DNA of 64,000 bases from Schlegelella_A sp038241255 (GCA_038241255.1 JBBRFW010000003.1:39123-103122); one strand, 5' to 3'; numbered from the stretch's first letter, positions 21,141 through 30,326 are shown. Notes: generated from the sequence alone by a model not told the origin. Numbers and translations: made by a program.

Positions 21141-21572
21141 TCATCCGCTGCGCTGGCTCTTCACCGACAGACCGACGCGCTGGACGCCGGCGCGCTGCAG
21201 CGCCTCCATGCCCTTCACCACTAACTCCTAGCGCACTCTCCGCTCGGCCGACAAGACGACGGGCGTGGTGTCGACGCCGCCCTGCGCCTCGCGCACACGC
21301 GCGGCGACGTCCGCGATCGCCATCGTCGGCAGGTCCTTGCCGTCGACGCGCAGGCGCATCTGCTCGTCGGCGCCAACGACGAGCTCGACGACATGCGGCT
21401 CGCTCCGCTGGCGCGCCTTGCCGACCGTCGGCAGGTCGACGACGCCGGTGGTGATCAGCGGCGCCGTCACCATGAAGATGATGAGCAGCACCAGCATGAC
21501 GTCGATGAACGGCACCATGTTGATCTCGCTGATCGTGCGGCGGCGCGTGCCGCGCTGGATCATCGCCGGCAT
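21141..21572 (-). pseudogene. tolR: TolR with an in-frame amber codon
   Basis: This is an ExbD/TolR-family inner-membrane protein. The N-terminus INMVPFIDVMLVLLIIFMV carries the conserved Asp used in proton-driven motion with TolQ. After LSAERRVR the frame meets TAG (21228-21230). The same frame then continues for 28 codons, reading ELVVKGMEALQRAGVQRVGL, the normal TolR C-terminus, and ends at 21141. The stop sits where family members have Tyr, so a single TAC to TAG change explains it. The translated product would have 114 instead of about 143 residues and lack the last periplasmic helix and strand. A base-call error is a simple alternative. Confidence 0.85.
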
Positions 21573-21579
21573 GCTCGGC

Positions 21580-22292
21580 TTAGCGCGTCGCGGTCACGGC
21601 GGCCGGCGCGGGCGCCGGCGCCGGCATGGCGCCGGCGTTGCGTTGCAGGATGTTCGAGAACTCCTCGATGAAGCTCTCAAGCTGGCCGGCGATGCGGTCG
21701 ATGTCGCGCGCGAAGCGGTTGTAGGCGATCACCGCCGGGATTGCCGCAAATAAGCCGATCGCGGTCGCCACCAGGGCCTCGGCGATGCCCGGCGCGACGG
21801 TCGCGAGCGTCACCTGCGTCATGTTCGACAGGCCGATGAACGCATGCATGATCCCCCACACCGTGCCGAACAGGCCCACGTAGGGCGACACCGAGCCGAC
21901 CGAGGCGAGGAACGAGAGATTCGACTCGATCGCATCGAGCTCGCGCTGGAAGCTGGCCCGCATCGCCCGGCGCGCGCCGTCGAGGAGGGCGCCGGTGTCG
22001 ACGACGCGCTTCTCGCGCAGCTTGAAGAACTCGCGCATGCCCGATGCGAAGATGCGCTCCATCGGCGCCTCGCCGACCTTGCGGGTGGCGTCGGCGTAGA
22101 GGTCGTTGAGGTTGCGACCGGCCCAGAACTCGCGCTCGAAGTCGTCGTTGGCCGCCTTGATCCGGCGCAGGCCGAACAGCTTGGCGAAGATGACGGTCCA
22201 GCTGGCGAGCGAGGCGACCATGAGCCCCGCCATCACCACCTGCACGACGATGCTCGCGTGCAGAACGAGCGTGACGATCGAGAAATCCTGGT

Positions 22293-22296
<4 letters not shown>
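21580..22296 (-). CDS. tolQ: Tol-Pal motor subunit TolQ
   Basis: A 238-residue MotA/TolQ/ExbB proton-channel protein with three membrane helices. Characteristic segments are LASWTVIFAKLFGLRR near helix 1, LASVGSVSPYVGLFGTVWGIM (helix 2) and APGIAEALVATAIGLFAAIPAVIAYN (helix 3). It forms the proton-driven motor with TolR and acts on TolA. The ATG at 22296 overlaps the ybgC stop by 4 nt. Confidence 0.95.
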
Positions 22297-22706
<410 letters not shown>

Positions 22707-22742
22707 CGCCCGACCTCGCGCGCCGGCGACACGCTTGCCGCG

Positions 22743-23153
22743 TCAGGGCTGGAGCTTCTTGTAGACGGCGCCCCAGACCGGGTGGCCGGCTTCGGACTTG
22801 TCGAGCGCGAAACTGCGGTCGGCGAGGCGCGCCTGCTTGAATTCCACCTCGCAATCGGCCAGGCGCCCCGCCGCGCAATGGATGAACGCGAGCCGCTTGT
22901 GTGCCTCGGCGCGATCGCGCGGCGACACCAATCCGGCAGCGAGCGCATCGCGGAACAGGCGGTCGGCGGGGTCGTACTGGGCGTCGTCATAGGCCTTGAG
23001 TCCGGCGAGCAGCGCGCGTTCGCCCGGCCGGGCGCTGACGTCGAGCAGGCCGAGCGGCGCCGGCGGCGCCTGCACGCACGCGGTCAGCAGCCAGGCGGCC
23101 GATGCTATCGCGAGGGGCAGGGGCAGCGGCCCCTTCGGCGCGCGGAGGGTCAC
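22743..23153 (-). CDS. TssQ-like T6SS-associated lipoprotein
   Basis: A 136-residue lipoprotein: a short signal sequence with lipobox LLTAC (~res 21-25), then helical, TPR-like segments (ALLAGLKAYDDAQYDPADRLFRDAL ... AHKRLAFIHCAAGRLADCEVEF). This matches the TssQ type annotated as a type VI secretion accessory lipoprotein in Burkholderiales. The GTG start overlaps the kinase stop (GTGA), so the pair is coupled. No T6SS structural genes are in the window. Confidence 0.72.
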   Translation of the reverse strand: MTLRAPKGPLPLPLAIASAAWLLTACVQAPPAPLGLLDVSARPGERALLAGLKAYDDAQYDPADRLFRDALAAGLVSPRDRAEAHKRLAFIHCAAGRLADCEVEFKQARLADRSFALDKSEAGHPVWGAVYKKLQP

Positions 23154-25027
23154 GAGCCGAACTTGTGCCGCACCGCGACCGTCTGCCCCGCGGTCACGTT
23201 GACCGATGCGGTGAAGGGCGGGTAGTCGCCGTTGCGGACGACGATCTGGTGCCGGCCTTCGGCGAGCGTGAGCTCGGTGATCGGCGGCGCCGCGCCCGAG
23301 GACGCGCCGTCGACCTCCACCAAGCCCCACGGGCTGATCGCGATCTTCACAGTGCCTGTCGGCGCCGCGATGAGCTTGGCGGCGGCGGCGGCGGCCTCGT
23401 TGTCGCGCGCTTCGCGTTCGCGCGCTTCGCGGGCGCGCCGATCCTTCGCCGATTCGCGCGGTGCCGCCGTGGGCGCGGCGGCGATGGCCTTGGTCGGCGT
23501 CGCCGCGCTCGGCGGCGTCGGCAGCAGGGAGGTGACCAGGAGCGAATCGTTGGCCGGCGAAGGAGTCGCTTGTGCCGGTGCGAGCGCCGAGGGGGCCGTC
23601 GGCGGGCCAGCCGTCGTAGCCAGGGCAGCCGGGGCGGCGTTCGTGGATGCCGCCGCAGTCGATCCGTCGGTGGCGGCCGGGCTCGGCGCCGCGGCCAGCG
23701 GCGCGGCCGGGTTCGGTGTCGCCGCGGACGCGTCGACGCCGCCGGGCGCGAGCTTCGCATCGCCCGGCGTGGTCGTTGCGTCGCTCGGCCGTGTCGTCGC
23801 CGCCGCGATGGGCGGCGCGTCGACGGTTGGAAGCTCCGCGGCGGCAGCCCGCGTGGCGACCGTCGTCGGGCCGGCGTGGTCGGCCAGCGTCGTCGCCGGC
23901 GTGAGCGCGAACCAGGTCGCCGCGGCGGCAGCGACGGCGGCGAGCGCGGCGGCGGCGACGGCGCCGATCATCACCGGCACTCGACGCGGCTCGGGCGCGG
24001 CCGGCGCCGTCTTCTCGCCATCGCCGCTGGCCGGATTGTCGTCGAGCCATTGGCGCAGCTCACGTGCGAACGAGCGCGCCGAGCGGAAACGTTGCTCGGG
24101 GTCCTTCGCCATCGCGCGGGCGGCGATCGCTGCGAGCGCCTTCGGCACGGTCGGATCGACCTTGCTCGCGAGCGGCGGTTCATGGTGCAGCACCGCCTCG
24201 CGGATCTGCGCCAGGGCCTCGCCGCGGAACGGCTTGACGTCGGTGAGCAACTCGTAGAGCACCACGCCGAGCGAGAAAACGTCGGCGCGGCGATCGGCGC
24301 TTTCGCGCCGCACCTGCTCGGGCGCCATGTAGTACGGCGAGCCCGCGCCCGAGTGCGGGTCGCTGCCGTCCTTTCGATGCGCGACGCGGGCGATGCCGAA
24401 GTCGAGCACGCGCGGCTGCGTGCGGCCGACCATGAAGATGTTGGCCGGCTTGATGTCGCGATGGATCACGCCCTTCGAATGCGCGAACGCAAGCGCGTCG
24501 GCGACGCGGCGGATGATCAGCGCCGCCTGCGACGGTGTCGCGCGCCAGCCTTCCTGGCGCAGTTGGCGCAGGTCGCGGCCCTTGAGCAGCTCCATCGCGA
24601 TGTAGGCGCGCTCGTCGCTAATGCCCGCGTCGAAGACAGTGACAATGTGCGGGTGGCTGAGGCCGCCGGCCGCGCGCGCCTCGTTCAGGAAGAGCGCGTT
24701 GAACGACTCGCGCTCGTCTTCGGCGACCTGCACGTTGAGCGTCTTCACGGCGATCAGGCGCGACAGCAACGGATCGTGGGCGGCGAACACGGTGCCGAGG
24801 CCACCTTCGCCGAGCTGGTACTTGAGCGCGTACCGGCCGATGTGGCCGATCGTCGGCATCACGCGATCGGCGGGTGTCGCGACGAGGCCGCTGAACGCGA
24901 CGGGCGCCGTTCCCGCGACCGCCGGCGGATCGGAATCGCTCCACAGCGCGACGCCCGGAATCGTCGCTGGCGGGGCAGGCTCTGAGTCGGCTGAAGGCAC
25001 AGGAGGCGGGGGCGAACTGCTCACCAC
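23150..25027 (-). CDS. Transmembrane Ser/Thr protein kinase with C-terminal PEGA-like domain
   Basis: A 625-residue Hanks-type kinase. The catalytic domain (~res 60-330) starts YQLGEGGLGTVFAAHD, with Lys in LIAVKTLNV, catalytic loop HRDIKPANI and DFG in LDFGIARV. A membrane helix follows (~res 352-376), then a long Ala/Pro/Thr-rich linker and a C-terminal PEGA-type beta domain (VKIAISPWGLVEVDGAS ... GRHQIVVRNG). PpkA-like kinases of this build regulate type VI secretion in other bacteria, and the coupled TssQ-like gene supports that idea. The direct substrate is unknown. Confidence 0.85.
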   Translation of the reverse strand: MVSSSPPPPVPSADSEPAPPATIPGVALWSDSDPPAVAGTAPVAFSGLVATPADRVMPTIGHIGRYALKYQLGEGGLGTVFAAHDPLLSRLIAVKTLNVQVAEDERESFNALFLNEARAAGGLSHPHIVTVFDAGISDERAYIAMELLKGRDLRQLRQEGWRATPSQAALIIRRVADALAFAHSKGVIHRDIKPANIFMVGRTQPRVLDFGIARVAHRKDGSDPHSGAGSPYYMAPEQVRRESADRRADVFSLGVVLYELLTDVKPFRGEALAQIREAVLHHEPPLASKVDPTVPKALAAIAARAMAKDPEQRFRSARSFARELRQWLDDNPASGDGEKTAPAAPEPRRVPVMIGAVAAAALAAVAAAAATWFALTPATTLADHAGPTTVATRAAAAELPTVDAPPIAAATTRPSDATTTPGDAKLAPGGVDASAATPNPAAPLAAAPSPAATDGSTAAASTNAAPAALATTAGPPTAPSALAPAQATPSPANDSLLVTSLLPTPPSAATPTKAIAAAPTAAPRESAKDRRAREAREREARDNEAAAAAAKLIAAPTGTVKIAISPWGLVEVDGASSGAAPPITELTLAEGRHQIVVRNGDYPPFTASVNVTAGQTVAVRHKFGS

Positions 25028-25140
25028 GTCAGCTTAAGTGAGCCGGTCGGCGCGGGGGCGTGAAAAACCAGTCGGCGCCTACGTTCGTAACACAAGCTCA
25101 CCAATGACCGAGCGCGTGTCACGCCTCTGCCGCGCCGGCA

Positions 25141-25171
25141 CCACATCGAGGGCGAAGCGGCCTCGATGTGG
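25141..25171 (-). terminator. Stem-loop after nusB
   Basis: CCACATCGAGG (25141-25151) pairs with CCTCGATGTGG (25161-25171), an 11-bp perfect stem with a 9-nt loop, 3 nt beyond the nusB stop. It lies at the end of the riboflavin-nusB run and before the kinase operon. No T-run follows on the minus strand, so Rho-independent activity would be weak or need help; it may instead protect the 3' end. Confidence 0.5.
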
Positions 25172-25173
25172 CG

Positions 25174-25683
25174 TCAGCTGCGCGCGGCGCGCGCCCCCTC
25201 GACCTCGTCGCGCCGCAGATCGCTGGCAGCCTTGTCGAGGACGCCGTTGACGTATTTGTGGCCGTCGGTCCCGCCGAAGCTCTTTGCGAGCTCGACCGCT
25301 TCGTTGATCGCCACCTTGTAGGGAACCTCGATGCGGCGCATGAGCTCGTAGCAGCCGATCATCAGTGCCGCGTGCTCGACCGGCGAGAGCAGCTCGGCCT
25401 TGCGGTCGATGTGCGCGGCGATGACGGCGTCGATCCCTGCCGCCTCGGCGATCGCGCCGTGCAGGAGCAGATCGAAATAGGCGACGTCGCACTTGTCGAA
25501 TCGTTCCTGCTCGCGCACGTGCGCGTCCACGACACCGGCGGCGGCGCCGCCGAGCAGCCACTCGTAGAGACCTTGCAGCGCGAACTCGCGCGAGCGGCGG
25601 CGCGCCGACTTCGCGCCGCCGCCGCGGCGCTCGTCGGAGCGCGGGCGGCGGTCGCGCCGCGGGGCTTCTCCTTCGGCGCTCAC
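25174..25683 (-). CDS. nusB: Transcription antitermination factor NusB
   Basis: A 169-residue all-helical protein. It has a basic, disordered N-terminal ~28 residues, then the NusB fold: SRRRSREFALQGLYEWLL, LLSPVEHAALMIGCYELM, VPYKVAINEAVELAKSFGG and KYVNGVLDKAA. It binds boxA RNA with NusE to promote rRNA antitermination. The ATG overlaps the ribH stop by 4 nt, as in many proteobacteria. Confidence 0.96.
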   Translation of the reverse strand: MSAEGEAPRRDRRPRSDERRGGGAKSARRRSREFALQGLYEWLLGGAAAGVVDAHVREQERFDKCDVAYFDLLLHGAIAEAAGIDAVIAAHIDRKAELLSPVEHAALMIGCYELMRRIEVPYKVAINEAVELAKSFGGTDGHKYVNGVLDKAASDLRRDEVEGARAARS

Positions 25684-26144
25684 GAGAGCTCGTCGAGCAG
25701 GTTGGCCATCTCGACGGCGACGCGCGCCGCATCGCGCCCCTTCTCATCGGCACGCGCCTCGGCTTGGGCGAGCGTGTCGCAGGTGAGGATCGCGTTGGCG
25801 ATGGCGATGCCGTGGTCGATGCCGACGCGCGTCACGGCAGCCGCGCTCTCGTTCGCGACCAGCTCGAAGTGGTAGGTCTCGCCGCGGATCACGCAGCCTA
25901 TCGCCACCAGCGCGTCGTGGTCGTCGGCGTCGGCGAGTGCGTTCAGCGCCGCGCCGACCTCAAGCGCGCCTGGCACGGTGACGTGGGTGACGTCGGACTC
26001 GGCGGCGCCGAGCGCGACCAGCTCCGCGCGACAGGCGCGCGCGATGGCGTCGGTGAGCTCGGCGTTGAAGCGCGCCTGGACGATGCCGATGCGAAGTCCG
26101 CGGCCTTCGAGGCGCGCCGGCTCGGCGCGTTCAGCGTTGCGCAT
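25680..26144 (-). CDS. ribH: 6,7-dimethyl-8-ribityllumazine synthase
   Basis: A 154-residue lumazine synthase, which joins the pyrimidine and dihydroxybutanone phosphate precursors in the penultimate step of riboflavin synthesis. Motifs: IGIVQARFNAELTD, VPGALEVGAAL, AIGCVIRGETYHFELVANE and the catalytic His region. The ATG at 26144 is preferred over the longer frame; it overlaps the end of ribBA by 14 nt. Confidence 0.95.
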   Translation of the reverse strand: MRNAERAEPARLEGRGLRIGIVQARFNAELTDAIARACRAELVALGAAESDVTHVTVPGALEVGAALNALADADDHDALVAIGCVIRGETYHFELVANESAAAVTRVGIDHGIAIANAILTCDTLAQAEARADEKGRDAARVAVEMANLLDELS

Positions 26145-27267
26145 GGAGGGCCGCGGGGCTCGCCGGCACGGCGGGCTCGTCGGCCAGGTACCCGGTGACC
26201 TCGAGGCCATAGCCGTACAGGCTCGGCATCCGGCGCGGGCTGCCGAGCAGCTTCATGCGGGCGACGCCGAGGTCGCGCAGGATCTGAGCGCCGATGCCGT
26301 AGGTGCGCAGGTCCATCGGCAACGCCGGTTGGCGCGCGCCGCGGCTGCGCGCGAGCGCACGCGGCAGGAGCGCCGTGGCGTCTTCGCCGCAGTTGAGGAG
26401 CACGGCCGCGCCGCGCTCGCCGCGCCGCAGCGCCGCGAGCGCGCGCGGCAGCGGCCAGGAGTGGTCGCCGGGGCCGGCGTCGAGAAGGTCGAGCACCGAG
26501 AGCGGCTCGTGGACCCGCACCAGCACCTCGTCGCTGGCCGACCAGCGCCCGTGCGTGAGCGCCAGATGCAGGCCGCCGGCACGGTCGCGATAGGCGGTGC
26601 AGGTGAACTCGCCCTGCTGCGTCAGCATCTTGCGGGTGCCGGCGCGCTCGATCAGCGATTCGTTGCGGCTGCGATGCTCGATGAGGCTCGAGATCGTGCC
26701 GATTTTGAGGCCGTGGGTCGCGGCGAAGGTCATGAGGTCGGGCAGGCGCGCCATCGTGCCGTCGTCGTTCATCACCTCGCAGATCACCGCCGCCGGCGTC
26801 AGGCCGGCCATTCCAGCGAGGTCGCAGCCGGCTTCGGTGTGGCCGGCGCGCATCAGGACGCCGCCGTCCTGCGCCAGGAGCGGGAAGATGTGCCCGGGCT
26901 GCACGAGGTCGCCCGGCTTCGCCTCGCGACGCACCGCGGCCTGCACCGTGCGCGCTCGGTCGGCGGCCGAGATGCCGGTGGTGACGCCGCTCGCCGCCTC
27001 GATCGAGACGGTGAATGCGGTGCCGTGCTGGGCGCCGTTCTTCGCCGTCATCGGCGGCAGCTGAAGCCGCTCGCACCGCTCGCGCGTCAGCGTCAGGCAG
27101 ATCAGGCCACGTGCGAAGCGGGCCATGAAATTGATCGCCTCGGGGCTGACGTGATCGGCGGCGAGGACGAGATCGCCCTCGTTCTCGCGGTCTTCCTCGT
27201 CGACCAGGATGACCATCCGGCCGGCGGCCAGCTCGGCGACGAGCTCGGGAATCGGTGCAATCGACAT
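26131..27267 (-). CDS. ribBA: RibBA: DHBP synthase with degenerate GTP cyclohydrolase II half
   Basis: A 378-residue two-domain protein. The N-terminal RibB domain (~1-205) is intact: VDEEDRENEGDLV, HGTAFTVSIEA, RAGHTEAGCDLA. It makes 3,4-dihydroxy-2-butanone 4-phosphate from ribulose 5-phosphate. The C-terminal domain has the GCH-II fold (VRVHEPLSVLDLLDAG ... DLRTYGIGAQILRDLGV), but the zinc-binding Cys motif normally written GDVFGSxRCDCG is absent (PGDHSWPLPRALAAL instead). It therefore probably lacks GTP cyclohydrolase activity, as known for several betaproteobacterial RibBAs, and a separate RibA is expected elsewhere. Confidence 0.92.
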   Translation of the reverse strand: MSIAPIPELVAELAAGRMVILVDEEDRENEGDLVLAADHVSPEAINFMARFARGLICLTLTRERCERLQLPPMTAKNGAQHGTAFTVSIEAASGVTTGISAADRARTVQAAVRREAKPGDLVQPGHIFPLLAQDGGVLMRAGHTEAGCDLAGMAGLTPAAVICEVMNDDGTMARLPDLMTFAATHGLKIGTISSLIEHRSRNESLIERAGTRKMLTQQGEFTCTAYRDRAGGLHLALTHGRWSASDEVLVRVHEPLSVLDLLDAGPGDHSWPLPRALAALRRGERGAAVLLNCGEDATALLPRALARSRGARQPALPMDLRTYGIGAQILRDLGVARMKLLGSPRRMPSLYGYGLEVTGYLADEPAVPASPAALHAQR

Positions 27268-27311
27268 GGCTGAAATTGTAGGTTGCGGGACAGGCGCGTG
27301 CGCCGGGATGG

Positions 27312-27935
27312 TCAGGCCGACCGCGTGGCGAGCATGCGCTCGACATAGCGCGCGATAGAGTCGACCTCGAGATTGACGGTGCAGCCGACGGTGAGGTCGC
27401 GCAAGGTCGTGTGCTCGACCGTGTGCGGAATCAGGTTGACGGTGAACTCGCAGGCGTGCTCGCCGTCGGCGACGCGGTTGACGGTGAGGCTGACGCCGTC
27501 GACGGCGATCGATCCCTTGAGCGCCAGATAGCGCGCGAGCGCTGTCGGCGCGGCGACGCGCAGCTGCCACGACTCGCCGGCGCGGGCGAAGCGCGTGACC
27601 GTGCCGACGCCGTCGACGTGGCCACTGACGAGATGACCGTCGAGCCGGTCGCCGGCGCGCAGGGCTTTCTCGAGGTTGACCTCGCCGGTCGCGTCGAGAC
27701 CGTGCGACGCGGCCAGGCTCTCCGCCGAGACCTCGACCTGGAAACGCCCGTGGGCCCCGTCGATCGCGACCACCGTCATGCACGCGCCGGCGAGGGCGAT
27801 GCTGTCGCCGATCGCAGCCGTGCCGAGCCAGCCGGCGGGTGCCTCGATGGTCAGCGCATTGCCGAACTCGGGGTCGGCGCCGAGTACGCGAACTTCGACG
27901 ATTTTGCCGATGCCGCTGACGATGCCGGTGAACAT
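27312..27935 (-). CDS. ribE: Riboflavin synthase alpha subunit
   Basis: A 207-residue riboflavin synthase made of two tandem lumazine-binding barrels. The N-terminus MFTGIVSGIGKI and the second-barrel start HLVSGHVDGVGTV are diagnostic; SLTVN is present in the second repeat. It dismutates two ribityllumazines to riboflavin. I chose the ATG at 27935, since the frame upstream reaches into ribD. Confidence 0.95.
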   Translation of the reverse strand: MFTGIVSGIGKIVEVRVLGADPEFGNALTIEAPAGWLGTAAIGDSIALAGACMTVVAIDGAHGRFQVEVSAESLAASHGLDATGEVNLEKALRAGDRLDGHLVSGHVDGVGTVTRFARAGESWQLRVAAPTALARYLALKGSIAVDGVSLTVNRVADGEHACEFTVNLIPHTVEHTTLRDLTVGCTVNLEVDSIARYVERMLATRSA

Positions 27936-27981
27936 GGGCGGATTGTCGGCGCCGGCGACGGAACGCGCCGTCGCACAGGTG

Positions 27982-29115
27982 TCAGCCGCTCGCGCCCGGA
28001 TCGTCGACCTTGCCGGGTCGCAGGAGCAGCCGCAGGTCGGTGCCGACGCGCTCGATGTCGCTGAATGCGAAGCCGCGCGCGTCATCGAGGCGCGCGATCG
28101 GCGCGAGCGCCGCCAAGGCGCGGCCGCTGCCGATCACCAGCGGCGCGACGTAGACGAGCAGCTCGTCCACCAGGTCGGCAGCGAGCAGCGAGGCGTTCAG
28201 TTTTTCGCCCGCCTCGACGTGCAGCTCGTTGACGGCGCGCGCGCCCAGGTCGGCGAGCATCGCTGCAAGGTCGACCTTGCCGTGCGTCGAGGGCAGCACG
28301 ACGACCTCGGCGCCGCGTTCTTCGAGGGCGCGCCGGCGCGCGGCGTCGTCGATGGCGCCGTAGACAAGTGCCGCGCCGGGTGGTGCGAGGATCCGCGCCG
28401 TCGGTGGCATCTCGAGCCGAGAGTCGATGATCGCTCGCAGCGGCTGGCGGGCGCTGGCGACGTGACGGACGTCGAGGCGGGGATCGTCCTCGCGCACGGT
28501 ACCGACGCCGGTGAGCAGCGCGCCGGCGCGCTTGCGCCAGGCGTGGCCGTCGGCGCGCGCCGCCTCGCCGGTGATCCATCGGCTGGTGCCGTCGGCGAGC
28601 GCAGTGCGCCCGTCGAGCGAGATCGCGACTTTCAGGCGCAGCCACGGGCGGCCCCGTTCCATTCGCGAGACAAAGCCGATGTTGAGCTCGCGCGATTCGG
28701 CGCCGCCGTCGCCCCATTCGACCGCAATTCCCGCCGCCGCCAGGCGCGCGGCGCCGCGGCCGGACACGAGCGGATTCGGATCGCGCAGAGCGATCACGAC
28801 GCGCCCGACGCCGGCGGCGACGAGCGCGTCGGCGCAGGGCGGCGTGCGGCCGTGATGCGAGCACGGCTCGAGGGTGACGTGGACGGTCGCGCCACGCACA
28901 TCGACGCCGCTCGCCGCGGCGTCGCGCAGCGCCATGACTTCGGCGTGGGCGCCGCCGGCTTCCTGCGTGTGGCCGCGGCCGAGGACCGTGCCGTTCGCGG
29001 CGACGATGACGCAGCCGACGCGCGGGTTCGGATCCGAGAGGCCGACCGCCTCGGCGGCGAGCGCGAGCGCCTCGCGCATCGGTGCCGACACGGCTGCTGA
29101 GAAGGCGGGGGGCAT
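27982..29115 (-). CDS. ribD: Bifunctional riboflavin deaminase/reductase RibD
   Basis: A 377-residue enzyme. The deaminase domain (~1-150) has zinc ligands in GGAHAEVMAL and TLEPCSHHGRTPPCADAL. The reductase domain (~155-370) starts WLRLKVAISLDGRTALADGTSRWITG. The ATG at 29115 has GGAGAG about 10 nt upstream. It is the first riboflavin gene of the reverse run; I see no FMN-riboswitch-like conserved element just upstream, where a decayed pilin gene lies instead. Confidence 0.94.
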   Translation of the reverse strand: MPPAFSAAVSAPMREALALAAEAVGLSDPNPRVGCVIVAANGTVLGRGHTQEAGGAHAEVMALRDAAASGVDVRGATVHVTLEPCSHHGRTPPCADALVAAGVGRVVIALRDPNPLVSGRGAARLAAAGIAVEWGDGGAESRELNIGFVSRMERGRPWLRLKVAISLDGRTALADGTSRWITGEAARADGHAWRKRAGALLTGVGTVREDDPRLDVRHVASARQPLRAIIDSRLEMPPTARILAPPGAALVYGAIDDAARRRALEERGAEVVVLPSTHGKVDLAAMLADLGARAVNELHVEAGEKLNASLLAADLVDELLVYVAPLVIGSGRALAALAPIARLDDARGFAFSDIERVGTDLRLLLRPGKVDDPGASG

Positions 29116-29740
29116 CGCCCGCATTCTCTCCGCGATCGACCTCTCGGCGTGCCTTTGCGCAGCGCGGAGCGGCGATGCGGCCGCCGGCGTGGGCGGCCAG
29201 GCCGCCCGCTGCCAGCTTCGACGTGGTGGACGCCGAGCGACGTGCTCGCGACGTCGACGTCGTCCCGGACCGTCAGCGCCGCCGCCGGCGCAGCACGCAG
29301 CGCCGGCACCATCGACCAGGCGCTTTCGAGCCGCGTCGCTTCGTGCCCGGCGTCGCTGCTCGCCTCGCATGGCGCACCCGTCGGTCCGTGCAACCCGCCA
29401 ATTCGTTCGCGGCGAGGCAATCGCGCGCCGGCCGCTGCGCCTCAGCGTCTTCGCCGGCGCGGGCCCGAGCTGCTGGATCGTCCACACCGGCGCATCCGCC
29501 GATTGCCGCGGCAAGGGTCGGCGCGGGCGCGACGTGAAGCGGAGAAGCCCGGGCCATCGAGAGCGTCGCCCGGCCCGGCGGCGAGCGCTTCAGCCGCACC
29601 GCCAACGGTCGGCGGCGAGCCGGGGCGCGGCGCTGTCGAGCCGGCGCGCGTCGATCAGCGCGGCGACGGGAGGTGCGCCGGCCGCGGCGACGATGGCCGT
29701 GACCGCGACGACGATCGCGAGCTCGAGCAGCGTCAGTCAG
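29116..29740 (-). pseudogene. Decayed FimT/GspH-like pilin between nrdR and ribD
   Basis: This 625-nt stretch has no intact gene. On the minus strand, from 29736, it reads LTLLELAIVVAVTAIVAAAG followed by PPVAALIDARRLDSAA, the methylated N-terminal helix and next segment of FimT/GspH-type prepilins. A TGA replaces the codon just before, where the leader glycine should be, and no ATG lies upstream. About 45 codons on, the frame stops; the continuation (EAVRLKRS-like, then ALRAAPAAALTVRDD) appears in other frames. At least two frame changes are needed to follow it to the ribD start. Confidence 0.62.
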
Positions 29741-29873
29741 TTCTGTCTGGGTCCGGCCGAGTGATCCGAGTCGCGCTTCGTCGCCGGGCGAAGCGCTGGG
29801 GAAAGGGACGCCGCAGAAGCGATCCCGCGAACGGGGAAGCTCCGGGGGAACCGGAAGGCGGGGGGGGGGGCGC
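29741..29873. other. G-rich intergenic gap with an 11-G tract
   Basis: Between the pilin remnant and nrdR lies a purine-rich sequence ending in eleven consecutive G residues (29860-29870), 3 nt beyond the nrdR stop codon on the other strand. No gene or clear hairpin is visible. A homopolymer of this length is unusual in a high-GC genome and may mark a sequencing or assembly weak point, or a slippage-prone site. Confidence 0.7.
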
Positions 29874-30317
29874 TCAGATGTCGCGGATCAGCTGCCTGAA
29901 CTCGTCGACGTCCTCGAAGCTGCGATAGACCGACGCAAAGCGAACGTAAGCGACCTTGTCGATGCGCTTGAGCTCGCGCATGACGTGCTCGCCGAGCTTG
30001 GCCGAGAGCACTTCCTTGGCACCGCTGTTGAGGAGCTTCTCCTGGATGCGCTCGATTGCCGCGTCGATCTGCTCGACGCTGACGGGGCGCTTGCGCAGGG
30101 CCAGTGTCATGGACGCGCGCACCTTGGTCGGGTCGAATTCGGCGCGTGTGCCGTCCTTCTTCACCACCGAGGGCAGGGCGATCTCGGCGTGCTCATAAGT
30201 CGTGAAGCGCTTGTCGCAGCTTTGGCAACGGCGCCGGCGACGCACGACATCGCCCTCGTCGGAGTCGCGCGTCTCGACGACCTGGGTGTCCTCATGGCTG
30301 CAGAAAGGACAGCGCAT
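29874..30317 (-). CDS. nrdR: Transcriptional repressor NrdR
   Basis: A 147-residue repressor of ribonucleotide reductase genes. It has the N-terminal zinc ribbon (MRCPFCSHEDTQV ... RRRCQSCDKRFTTYE) followed by an ATP-cone domain (VVKKDGTRAEFDPTKVRASM). It senses nucleotide state through ATP/dATP. It lies 9 nt after glyA in the same direction, a conserved proteobacterial arrangement. Confidence 0.97.
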   Translation of the reverse strand: MRCPFCSHEDTQVVETRDSDEGDVVRRRRRCQSCDKRFTTYEHAEIALPSVVKKDGTRAEFDPTKVRASMTLALRKRPVSVEQIDAAIERIQEKLLNSGAKEVLSAKLGEHVMRELKRIDKVAYVRFASVYRSFEDVDEFRQLIRDI

Positions 30318-30326
30318 CGCCGCGCG

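Noticed and set aside
27268..29130. Possible FMN riboswitch near the riboflavin genes
   Set aside because: The gaps before ribE and ribBA are too short, and the region before ribD shows pilin remnants rather than an RFN-type consensus.
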